Below, in pieces: positions 16,725 through 24,444 of a stretch of DNA of 64,000 bases (position 1 is its first letter; the number at the start of each line of letters is the position of its first letter). The notes under the pieces are model-generated. The model saw only the letters and a program-made list of their open reading frames with translations. It was not told the DNA's origin and made no database searches. The stretch comes from Methylobacterium sp. WL119 (GTDB lineage: Bacteria; Pseudomonadota; Alphaproteobacteria; Rhizobiales; Beijerinckiaceae): NCBI RefSeq assembly GCF_008039875.1, contig NZ_VRUU01000011.1, positions 1 through 64,000 on the forward strand, read 5' to 3'. Both the position numbers and the translations under genes were made by a program.

Positions 16725-17075
16725 TTAGCTCTTGGCCTGCGCTGCATCGAAGCTGGCCACGGCACGATCCGGTGCAACCTCTCTCCAGCGACGTACGAGG
16801 AAGGGCCAAAGGGACACAGTCTCCAAGGCTGCTAATCGACCAAGAACGGCAGGATACCCCTCGTAGTGGGTGGTGATGTGGAAGACTCGGGGATCGGCCG
16901 CAAACAAAATCTCGCGTTCATCCGGCGGCACGCTGTGAAGAACGAGGCTGTCATCCTCGGCACGTAGGCGTGTCATGAGTTTTCCCCTCACCTTAAGGGC
17001 GGGCGTCCCGTAGGATGTCGCAGCCTCTATGTGGAGCAGCTTCAACCCAATTGCGAGCACGTCATCCCAGGTCAT
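16725..17075 (-). CDS. MmcQ/YjbR family DNA-binding-like protein
   Basis: A 116-residue protein of the MmcQ/YjbR (double-wing) family. It starts MTWDDVLAIGLKLLHIEAAT. It has the characteristic GTPALKVRGKLMTRLRAEDD core and a VFHITTHYEGYPAVLGRLAA end. Structures of relatives resemble DNA-binding folds, but no target is known. Full length, in a gene-sparse part of the island. Confidence 0.82.
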   Translation of the reverse strand: MTWDDVLAIGLKLLHIEAATSYGTPALKVRGKLMTRLRAEDDSLVLHSVPPDEREILFAADPRVFHITTHYEGYPAVLGRLAALETVSLWPFLVRRWREVAPDRAVASFDAAQAKS

Positions 17076-17276
17076 ACCTGATCAATCGCTGATTGAGGCT
17101 GAGGGTAAACAATCCTGCTGGACCGAAAGGCCTTCACACCATAGGTGCCAAACGTTGGATTTTGACCACTAGGAGGGCGTAGATCTTTTCCATGGCGTGC
17201 TGTAGGGGCGAGCGCCCAACTCGGCAAAGCTACTGCGGCAGGTAATTTACCGCCATGCGCTAAATCAGAGCTTGGT

Positions 17277-17537
17277 TTAAGCGGCCTCCAACTCGTGCCA
17301 GCTCGCCATGAAGGAAAACCCTCGGCGGAAGAAGTAGGTATCTCTCTTGTGCGTGGCAGCCTCGGCTTGATCAAAGTCAAAGCCGAGCGGTTTATCAAAG
17401 GGAGCCTCAAATGTTCTCGCGAAAAGCCAGTTCGAGCCATCCAGAAATGCTGGGATTGGCTGGTCTTGGCGCACCGCACAGAACGCAGTGTCGTCACTCA
17501 CTTTAGAAAATATGTAATATATTTTGTGAGTGCACAT
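17277..17537 (-). CDS. Hypothetical protein
   Basis: An 86-residue soluble protein starting MCTHKIYYIFSKVSDDTAFC, with a SNWLFARTFEAPFDKPLGFD centre and a Phe-rich C-terminus (YFFRRGFSFMASWHELEAA). It has coherent protein character but no family I know. ATG 17537 is preferred because GAGGG lies 8 bases upstream; ATG 17555 is the alternative. Confidence 0.55.
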   Translation of the reverse strand: MCTHKIYYIFSKVSDDTAFCAVRQDQPIPAFLDGSNWLFARTFEAPFDKPLGFDFDQAEAATHKRDTYFFRRGFSFMASWHELEAA

Positions 17538-18079
17538 CGGAAGGCCCTCATGCAATCGGAATCAATATCCGATCGTCAACTATTGGGATGAAATCAGATC
17601 CTCCCTCAATGGTCAAGCTTCTGCCGCAATCTTTGGAGGGTTGGTTCTGCTTAGGCGTGATCGAGCGGGGCCTCCGGCATCAACTGTTTTCGATCACAGT
17701 GAAAAAGGGCCAACGCAACGCCTTCGCAGCACGCTTTAATCTCAAGACTGCGGGTGGAGGGCGGAGCACGTCAATCCCTTGCCATTTCCGAAGCATCAGG
17801 TTGGTTCTTCCGGCTGCGCCCAACTCGCCTCTGGCCGGTACCAACCGTCATCGTCTTTCGTATCCGGATTGCAGATCGGGAAGGCGCCCTCGTTTATCGA
17901 AGGATTGGACCCGGTGGCGAATGGACTGCGGGGAGCGGCAAATCTTGCAATTATGATCGAACGGTGAGCAGCCCCCGTAGAAACCATATTGCTATATGCA
18001 ACCGAAGGTTGTATAGATATTCAAGGTGATGCATGGCCTGCGTCGAGGGATTGGACTTGAACGTGAGCCGGTTGGCAGG
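17538..18079. other. No confident gene
   Basis: About 540 bp with several overlapping frames (starts at 17588, 17754 and 17779 on +, and 17987 on -). None keeps protein-like character along its length. A frame from 17754 has about 50 plausible residues. This could be a frameshifted, decayed gene, but no family is recognised. Confidence 0.35.
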
Positions 18080-18373
18080 ATGGCCATGGCGATCGATGAT
18101 GATACGCTTGAACGGCATGCCGAGGCTTCAGCCTTGCGGGTGCTCATGCAAACGGTAGCGGTTCTGGTGTTCGAGCAGAGCGGCATGTCGCCGGTACGGG
18201 TGCGTGCGCTTGGACAAAGTCTAAGTGCCGAGATGTCGAGTATCGAGATCCCTGGGGCCAGCTACGCCGATTTGGAGATGATCCGCGAAGCTAACGCAGG
18301 AGCAGTCATCGCCGCGTTCAGCAGCGTCGCTGAAGCCATGCGGGATGATCAGGATATTGCTGTAAGCGCTTAA
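18080..18373 (+). CDS. Hypothetical protein
   Basis: A 97-residue, mainly helical protein beginning MAMAIDDDTLERHAEASALR. It has SPVRVRALGQSLSAEMSSIE in the middle and an Ala-rich end. No family recognised. ATG 18080 directly follows GGCAGG; the second ATG at 18086 has better spacing and is equally likely. It lies 200 bp upstream of the CheB-like gene on the same strand, so they could be co-transcribed. Confidence 0.5.
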   Translation: MAMAIDDDTLERHAEASALRVLMQTVAVLVFEQSGMSPVRVRALGQSLSAEMSSIEIPGASYADLEMIREANAGAVIAAFSSVAEAMRDDQDIAVSA

Positions 18374-18576
18374 TCCTGCGCAAATAGTGCGGTCGGCTGC
18401 TACCATCACCAGTGGGGAAAAGCTGACGATTGGTACCCGCTTTGAACATCCGTACCGGTCGGTATGCGGACGTGCCGCTTGGGTGATCGGATCGCATAGG
18501 AGGATGCCCCCCGGAGAACGGGGTCTTCCGCAATCTTGCCTCTGAACATTCCACCTCAGGCACTGTTGGCGGTCAC

Positions 18577-19134
18577 ATGGGACCCATCATCGTCATCGCG
18601 GCATCAGCCGGCGGCCTCGCACCGCTTCGACAGATCATCGGAGGGCTACCGGCAGGTTGCTCAGCGTCGGTATTCATTGTCTGGCACATCGGCCGTCATC
18701 CCAGCATCGTGCCTGAGATGCTGAGCATGACGAGCCGCCTACGCGTTTCCCATGGCGAGGATGGCGAGCCCTTCGAGGGCGGTCGCGTCTACGTCGCTCC
18801 TCCCGACAAGCACATGCACCTGGATCACGGCGTGATCCGCCTCGATCAAGGGGCGAAGGTTCACTTCACCCGTCCTGCGGCGGACCCGCTGTTCATGTCG
18901 GCCGCCGAGGCCTACGGCGAACGCGTCGTTGGTATCGTGCTCAGCGGCTATGGTGCGGACGGTGCAGATGGTTTGGCGACCGTCAAGGCACGCGGCGGCT
19001 TGGCCCTCGTCCAGAAGCCTGAGGAGGCCGAGCAGCCTGCAATGCCTTGGGCGGCAATCATGGCCGATCATCCTGACGCCAGCCTGCCGGTTGCAGAGAT
19101 CGTGGCTCGCGTGGCGGCATTGGTCAAAGGCTGA
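18577..19134 (+). CDS. Stand-alone CheB-type protein-glutamate methylesterase
   Basis: A 185-residue catalytic domain of the CheB family without the N-terminal receiver domain. The triad is visible: S10 (IAASAGGL), H37 (VWHIGRHPS) and D128 (GYGADGADG). Further CheB signatures are VYVAPPDKHM and RPAADPLFMSAAEAYG. CheB removes methyl groups from chemoreceptor glutamates. Without a receiver domain, activity would not be controlled by CheA. There are no che genes or chemoreceptors nearby, so it may act on chromosomally encoded receptors. Confidence 0.85.
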   Translation: MGPIIVIAASAGGLAPLRQIIGGLPAGCSASVFIVWHIGRHPSIVPEMLSMTSRLRVSHGEDGEPFEGGRVYVAPPDKHMHLDHGVIRLDQGAKVHFTRPAADPLFMSAAEAYGERVVGIVLSGYGADGADGLATVKARGGLALVQKPEEAEQPAMPWAAIMADHPDASLPVAEIVARVAALVKG

Positions 19135-19305
19135 AGCAGCGCGGAGGGGACGGTACCAAGTGTTAGGTTCCGACCACTAGTTGGCTGGTCAGGTTCATGC
19201 TGGTCATCTTGTTCCGCCCCGTGGGAGGACGAGGGAATGTAGCCCGCTCTACCCTGCTCGTAACCAAGCTGTCGGAATTGTCCGGGCTGGCAGGGGAGGA
19301 GCATC

Positions 19306-19646
19306 GTGCGGGACGCCTTCGTCGGGTTCTACTGGACGCTGCCGATTAACTCGCTGGCTTTCCAACCCTGCCGAGGGACGTAGACGCATTAGCGACGGCG
19401 AGCAGGACGATCCGCTACCAGCGTGAGCGGGTGCGCCAACACGTCCGAGAACTGGCGGGCGAACTCGTCGGCGAGGTCGCTTACATGGACTCGCAACCGG
19501 ATCGCGCGATGCGCGCCGTCCGCGATGCGATGCGGAGTGCGGCGAACCTCAACGATGCCACCCTTCTATATGTGGAATTCTCGCAAGTTCATTTCTGGCG
19601 GCGCATCCCGGAACTGCCAGAGTATATCACACTCTTGGGGTCGTAG
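19306..19646 (+). pseudogene. Frameshifted recombinase-like small protein
   Basis: GTG 19306 has a near-ideal GGGGAGGA ribosome-binding site. It opens MRDAFVGFYWTLPINSLAF. That frame then ends at TAG, while the adjacent frame continues the same protein: TLPRDVDALATASRTIRYQR, then VAYMDSQPDRAMRAVRDAM, then LLYVEFSQVHFWRRIPELP, to TAG 19646. The frames join if one base is missing near 19363. The layout resembles a resolvase-like family of alphaproteobacterial hypothetical proteins. A single sequencing error could also explain it. Confidence 0.55.
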
Positions 19647-19703
19647 ATAGGTCCAGCAGAATACCTTTATAGAATAAAAACAATTTCTTTAGTAATTAAA
19701 ATT

Positions 19704-20558
19704 TTATTTTGGCATGCGAGCGAGTAATTCGTGTTTTAATCGCGGATCGACAGTTAAATCCGATTGATTTATAATCATACTTGCGAGTTGCCTAGAGTTT
19801 CCTCGAAAATTATATTTTGACTGCATGACGAGAAGCAAGAACTGCATTAGATAGTCTTTTCCCGAAATTAGGCGGCTATCTACCGCTCCTTTTTGTAATA
19901 GCTCATTGATCACCGCGCTTCGTGCGCGCTTTATATCAGCTAGCGATCCTAAAGTTCTGAGATGCAAGTATATTTCACGAATTCGATTTATCAACAATCT
20001 GTTGTCCACTACAAGCTTCTGACGGTCAATCAATCGAATCAATGAATATCCCACGGTTTCACACGTCGCATTCATCCGCATGCAGATAGCGTACAATATA
20101 AAAAGTGGTTTGATGTCACTCTCAAACGTAGCAAACATCGTTGCGGGCAAGCTTTGAACAATTTCCGCATGACTTTTTTCCGGAGCCAGAATTTTTGCCG
20201 TGTCAAGGACCGCCGCGTAATGCCACGCAAAATTCTCTATCGAATAACAATTAAGGTAATATAAATCCTTAATTTCTGCTAATCCGGCTGAAAACCAATC
20301 GAAATCACCATCAACCAAGAAAAATCTCTTCCTTGCACCGTCATTCTGGAGGCGCAGCGCTTCTCTAACAACGTTTGCTTTGCTGCCAAGTGGCGTGACT
20401 GCTGCTAGCCGAATAGCTCCGCCAAAAACTTTTCGGACGATCATTTCGTATAGGCCGACAAGGGTCCGGTCTTCGACGTAAATGTCTATATCATTGGAGG
20501 TACTATATAAGGCGGCGTAAGCTGCCATTGCTCCATCGGAAAACCTGAAATTGCTCAT
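19704..20558 (-). CDS. DUF4435 protein, TOPRIM-like effector of a PARIS-like defence pair
   Basis: A 284-residue DUF4435 protein. The TOPRIM-like acidic residues are visible: IDIYVEDRTLVGLYE (Glu29/Asp30), then the LGSKANVVREAL segment, then FFLVDGDFDWF (Asp83, Asp85, Asp87), followed by LYYLNCYSIENF. In PARIS systems the DUF4435 subunit (AriB) is released by the ATPase when a phage anti-restriction protein is sensed, and it then acts as a nuclease. The start codon overlaps the ATPase stop by one base (TAATG). The gene is AT-rich relative to flanks. The system assignment rests on domains and gene order. Confidence 0.8.
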   Translation of the reverse strand: MSNFRFSDGAMAAYAALYSTSNDIDIYVEDRTLVGLYEMIVRKVFGGAIRLAAVTPLGSKANVVREALRLQNDGARKRFFLVDGDFDWFSAGLAEIKDLYYLNCYSIENFAWHYAAVLDTAKILAPEKSHAEIVQSLPATMFATFESDIKPLFILYAICMRMNATCETVGYSLIRLIDRQKLVVDNRLLINRIREIYLHLRTLGSLADIKRARSAVINELLQKGAVDSRLISGKDYLMQFLLLVMQSKYNFRGNSRQLASMIINQSDLTVDPRLKHELLARMPK

Positions 20559-21964
20559 TACGATAGTGGGATCAGACGATCGGTACGATTGAATACAATC
20601 TCTGGGGAATGTGTTGCAAGAATCATCTGAGTATCAGGGCTTGCCTTACGGATAGAGGGTACAAACTGCCTTTGCCACTTAAGGTGTAAAGAAAGCTCTG
20701 GTTCGTCAATGAGTAGAATATTAGCTCCACGCATTTGGCGATTAAATACAAGGTGAGTTATTAAAACGAATAACTGTCGCTCCCCTGAACTCAGCGCCGT
20801 GATTTCCGATAGGTCTCCAGAAGGAAGGCTTACTTGAACTGAGTTGTTCGTGAACACTAGACTTTTTCGGGAGTCTTCGAGGAACCCATTTATGATCGAT
20901 TTATAGCCTTCAATCGGCTCGGAAGCCATTCTTTCATCGTTGTTTGATTTCTCAATTCGACTTAGAGCACTTTCCATCATAAGCAGGAAAGGCTGCATCT
21001 CGAAAAAACGCTTCATAATATTCATGAGAGCATCTGAAGGTATATGTTTAGAGTCTTTTGATCTGTTTTTTTCAAACCTTCTCATCGCCTTTGATGCGCT
21101 AGTATGCAATTCTTCAATTTTATTGAAAAAAGGGACAACTGCCGAGACAATATCTTCGTCAGAAATATTAATTTTTACAAGTGCATCGGTAATAGATTCA
21201 AACATTTGCTTGTATTTGTCTAATGAAGAGTCGTTCCAATCTTGTCCAGCTTGAATTGGAGAGCCTTCGGGAATGTGAAACAAAGATAATACAAATTGGT
21301 TGCGAAGTTTCTCAAAGATCTTGTTCTTCTTCGCGCTTAGCTCAGAAAGCTCGGCAACGAGGATGCGTTCGGCTTCCCAAACCGCATCATCGAGCTGCGT
21401 GCGAAAATAAGGGTGAACGGTCCTCATGCGAGATGGCGGCACGTGGCTTCCGGATCTCGGCGATTTATGGGGGTTGTCGAATGGAGTAAGCGTGGTACGG
21501 TCAAGGCCTAAGAATATTGGTGCCGGAAGTTTCGATATAGCCAATAAAGCATCATTACTTTCAATGTATTTTTGAAGTCTATGGGCTGCTTCGTCAACGT
21601 CCATGCCAAGGTAACGATACGATTCATCGGCAGCGTATCGGGAGATCGCAACGATATCTCGGTCTGAAATGTGGCTACTGCAACTAACTCCGCCCGATAT
21701 GCTAATATTGATTTCTCCCTCTTGGTACTTTGCGCACGAGATCGACCACGACTGTCCTTCGTGCTCGAATTCCACACGTAATATATCGAAAGCTGCGCTT
21801 GCAAGCCAAACGGGATCAGGTGTCAGCAGAGCAGCAATAGCCCGCAACGTACTTGTTTTACCCGAACCATTAATGCCATGCAAAAATGAAACGTCGTCAT
21901 ATAAATTGATGTCAAAATTTAGATAATGATTTAATCCTGCGCAAAAAAACGATCTAAGCTTCAT
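20558..21964 (-). CDS. AAA15/ABC-type ATPase of a PARIS-like defence pair
   Basis: A 468-residue SMC/OLD-like ATPase. Walker A is GINGSGKT (30-37), the ABC signature is LSSGERQLF (about 391-399), Walker B is ILLIDEPELS (about 416-425), and the H-loop is ATHSPEIV. Between Walker A and the signature lies a long helical insertion (about residues 190-350) with heptad-like stretches, as in AAA15 ATPases. Length and order (ATPase first, DUF4435 second, overlapping) match PARIS AriA-AriB. The other possibility is a related but distinct AAA-DUF4435 defence operon. AT-rich and probably recently acquired. Confidence 0.82.
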   Translation of the reverse strand: MKLRSFFCAGLNHYLNFDINLYDDVSFLHGINGSGKTSTLRAIAALLTPDPVWLASAAFDILRVEFEHEGQSWSISCAKYQEGEINISISGGVSCSSHISDRDIVAISRYAADESYRYLGMDVDEAAHRLQKYIESNDALLAISKLPAPIFLGLDRTTLTPFDNPHKSPRSGSHVPPSRMRTVHPYFRTQLDDAVWEAERILVAELSELSAKKNKIFEKLRNQFVLSLFHIPEGSPIQAGQDWNDSSLDKYKQMFESITDALVKINISDEDIVSAVVPFFNKIEELHTSASKAMRRFEKNRSKDSKHIPSDALMNIMKRFFEMQPFLLMMESALSRIEKSNNDERMASEPIEGYKSIINGFLEDSRKSLVFTNNSVQVSLPSGDLSEITALSSGERQLFVLITHLVFNRQMRGANILLIDEPELSLHLKWQRQFVPSIRKASPDTQMILATHSPEIVFNRTDRLIPLS

Positions 21965-22413
21965 GATAATTAAATACCATCTGTAAGGTCAACGTCGCGA
22001 ACGATTGAGCCGCTCTGACGATGATTTAGTTAGAAACTTATCATTTTGCCCAAGTGACGCAAGGCAAAACACTCATATTGCATAAGTTTCATTTCACCGT
22101 TCCGGCGAACGCTTAAAGCCAAAAAATTTCACGCATCCGTCTTAAGTTACTCTAGGAACAGGTTTAGTTGCGATACGTTCAATGCTCGGAAGTATAGAAA
22201 TCTGGGAATCAATGATCCGGTGCCTTTCGGGCACGCCACTTCCGTTTCATAGGCAGAAACGGTGAAATCGAGTGTAGCGGCATAGGTTGAGCCTGCGCTA
22301 ACCGCCTCGCCCTCTAGCTGTTCCGCATGGTGCAGCGACGAGTTCCAATGCGAAGCACTCAAGAAAACGGCGAGGCGGAATCGAGCGCAGGACCCTTGGT
22401 GCCCTTCTAGGCT
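21965..22413. other. AT-rich intergenic region upstream of the PARIS-like pair
   Basis: About 450 bp. The part next to 21964 is AT-rich and must hold the promoter of the minus-strand pair. A TTGACC hexamer sits 25-30 bases before the ATPase ATG, but a matching -10 is not clear. A 71-codon minus frame at 22147-22362 has no ribosome-binding site and weak protein character. Confidence 0.35.
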
Positions 22414-22578
22414 TCAAGACGAATGCAGCATGCCTCTGAGATGGGCCGGCGATAGAATGAGCCCTTCGCTCGTGGTCACCCAAGGCGTCCCGGTGCCTTC
22501 GTTGAGCGCCTTAAGGGCCTCGTCCAGCGCCTCTTGGAGGCTGGGCAGCTCCCTTGGCTCTGTCGCCTTCGTGCTCAT
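22414..22578 (-). CDS. Small hypothetical protein
   Basis: A 54-residue ORF starting MSTKATEPRELPSLQEALDE, with ALKALNEGTGTPWVTTSEGL and a hydrophobic ILSPAHLRGMLHSS end. It looks like a helix followed by a beta hairpin, in the style of small antitoxin or adaptor proteins. No family recognised and no toxin is adjacent. An in-frame ATG at 22638 would lengthen it by 20 residues. Confidence 0.4.
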   Translation of the reverse strand: MSTKATEPRELPSLQEALDEALKALNEGTGTPWVTTSEGLILSPAHLRGMLHSS

Positions 22579-22751
22579 GTCGGTGGGCCATACGGTCAGC
22601 GATGCTGGACCAGGGACGGGCTGACGTTGATGCATCATACTTCTAAGAGGGCCAATTGCTGCCGCGAGATTGCTGCGATTAAGGCAATATATGGCATGAC
22701 CACGGCGGAAAAGCCCCTGCGTCGATAGAGCGGGCTAAAACCGCAAACGGT

Positions 22752-23654
22752 TCACCGCCTCCGTCGTCTGCCAACTGCGAACACCGCAAGCACGCTCACC
22801 ACGGCTGCGCCTACCAGCAGGGTAGAAGTTCGTGGCGCTGCGACATTCGATCCGCTGAATTCGGGGAGCCGGCGTTCCAGTCCTGTCGGCCCAAGCAGCC
22901 ACGAGAGCGAGCGCCGGAGCTGCCACGCAGCGTCGCGGTTGAACCATTGCCCATGTGTGAAGATGACCCGATCCGGGTTGTAGGCGACGAGCCGCCAAGC
23001 TGCTTGCGTGACCGCTCGATGGTTCATGCGGAGGAGGAGCCGGAGGTAGAGCGGCGCCTTTCCGTCCGGTGCGACGATCCCGAGGATGCGGGCCAGGGTA
23101 CGTGACCCGATCGGCAGGAGGGCGCCCTCCAGGTTGATGACGAGGTCCGTGAGGAGGAGCGTCCGGCTCGGCCGATGGAAGAGACAGACCTCCTTGAACA
23201 CAGGCCCCGTGACTAGCACTTGGTCAATTTCATCCGCCCAGACGCGAGGCGGCCGGTCCGTCAGCTCCGCGTCGATCCGAACACCTGAGCGCCGAACCTG
23301 TCCCCGATCCGCAAGCCCCGGCACTGCCCAGGTGACTGCGTTCGGGCAAGCCGCCTGCCACTCGCGGAGAAACATCCAGTGGCCGACGCTCGGGGCCACA
23401 AGGTGCTGGACGCGGCCCAGCGCCTCCAAAGCACGCCGGAGGCTCGGGCGGTACGGAACCGGCGAATGGAGAAGCAGCTCACCGCCTGTAAGCCGCAGCA
23501 CCGTCATGCGGATGGGTAGCGGTATGCCTCCCGCATGAACCGGAGCGGCGTCTACGATCCAGACGCCATCGGCAACCTGCTTCGGCGTATTCAATGGCGG
23601 ATAGCTGATGTGGTCGGTCACGACATCGATCTCCTGCCTGCTCGCGTTCCCCAT
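22752..23654 (-). CDS. DUF4336 (metallo-beta-lactamase-like) protein with C-terminal membrane helix
   Basis: A 300-residue DUF4336 protein. It begins with the family's VADGVWIVDAAPVHAGGIPL and continues through GELLLHSPVPYRPSLRRALE, VQHLVAPSVGHWMFLREWQA, and LLLTDLVINLEG, ending near RVIFTHGQWF. The fold is metallo-beta-lactamase-like, but the canonical HxHxDH is replaced by SVGHWMF, as usual in DUF4336. Unlike most members it has a C-terminal hydrophobic anchor (TLLVGAAVVSVLAVFAV) and an Arg-rich end. Substrate unknown. Confidence 0.85.
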   Translation of the reverse strand: MGNASRQEIDVVTDHISYPPLNTPKQVADGVWIVDAAPVHAGGIPLPIRMTVLRLTGGELLLHSPVPYRPSLRRALEALGRVQHLVAPSVGHWMFLREWQAACPNAVTWAVPGLADRGQVRRSGVRIDAELTDRPPRVWADEIDQVLVTGPVFKEVCLFHRPSRTLLLTDLVINLEGALLPIGSRTLARILGIVAPDGKAPLYLRLLLRMNHRAVTQAAWRLVAYNPDRVIFTHGQWFNRDAAWQLRRSLSWLLGPTGLERRLPEFSGSNVAAPRTSTLLVGAAVVSVLAVFAVGRRRRR

Positions 23655-23900
23655 GAAGGAACGTTAGGCCAGGGCGTTCGGGTCCCGCACGCCCATGCTA
23701 TGGCGCTCCCGCTTGGAAGGACGAGCGAAACTTTTCGTTCCGGAATGCACAGGCTCTAACCTGTCACTCGCACAGATTTCTCCCAGAATGGAATTCCTCT
23801 CCCGGAATCGAATTCGTGTCCGCTGCATGTCTAGGGACGCCTGCGGCGTTGGGCGAGAAGTGTCAGGTTTCGACGAGAAAACCATGCCACCTTGCAGTAT

Positions 23901-24010
23901 TGAACGAAGCCGAAGGCGCGAAATCGGGATCGGAAGCGGAGCGAGCGAGCCCATCGCGCCGAGGCGTGACATCCGAGTGAGGCCCTGGCCGAGGTCGGAT
24001 GGGGCCATGA
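23901..24010 (+). repeat. Imperfect direct repeat, unit 1
   Basis: Unit of about 110 bp with the recognisable elements CGAAGCCG, AAGCGGAGCGA, GAGGC and the ending GCCGAGGTCGGATGGGGCC, ATGA. Unit 2 begins 37 bp downstream. Confidence 0.55.
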
Positions 24011-24047
24011 TCAATTCAACAACATATCTTTTCTCAATTTCAAACAT

Positions 24048-24159
24048 CGAAGACGGACGAAGCGCGAAGCCGGGTTCGTAAGCGGAGCGAACGGACACGC
24101 AGCGCGAAGTCGGGACGTCCGGGCGAGGCACTGAAGTGCCGAGGTCGGATGGGCCTATG
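24048..24159 (+). repeat. Imperfect direct repeat, unit 2
   Basis: Second unit, sharing AAGCGGAGCGAA and the ending GCCGAGGTCGGATGGGCC, TATGA with unit 1. It contains an internal short inverted repeat (GGCACTGAAGTGCC). No coding function is apparent. Confidence 0.55.
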
Positions 24160-24444
24160 AAATCTGTTCCAAAGTTCAGCTTTTGGATCGGAAATTCGCT
24201 CCGATAGAAGCCATACTGGTGACAGGGCATTCTGTCGTTCGCGGCTTCGCCTTCGAACTCCAGATGCCTCTGTGCGTGAAGTCACTTGGGACCAACTCGC
24301 TTTGCTCGTTGACCCCAAGCAAACATCCCGCCGTTATTCGATAATAACGACATCTATTTAGTGCTCTAAGCCAATGATTATGACATCTTAAATACATCCA
24401 GTATTGCTTCATATAGACATGCACTGGACGGAGTTATTTGATAA

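Larger units (their letters stand above)
23655..24444. other. Gene-free region carrying imperfect direct repeats
   Basis: About 790 bp with no plausible gene. It holds two related repeat units (listed separately), two EcoRI-type GAATTC sites in a short GGAAT/GGAATC repeat near 23790, and an AT-rich end just before the helicase-like gene. That end probably contains the promoter. Confidence 0.5.

Noticed and set aside
22147..22362. 71-codon minus ORF upstream of the PARIS-like pair
   Set aside because: No ribosome-binding site and no coherent fold; kept only as a note.
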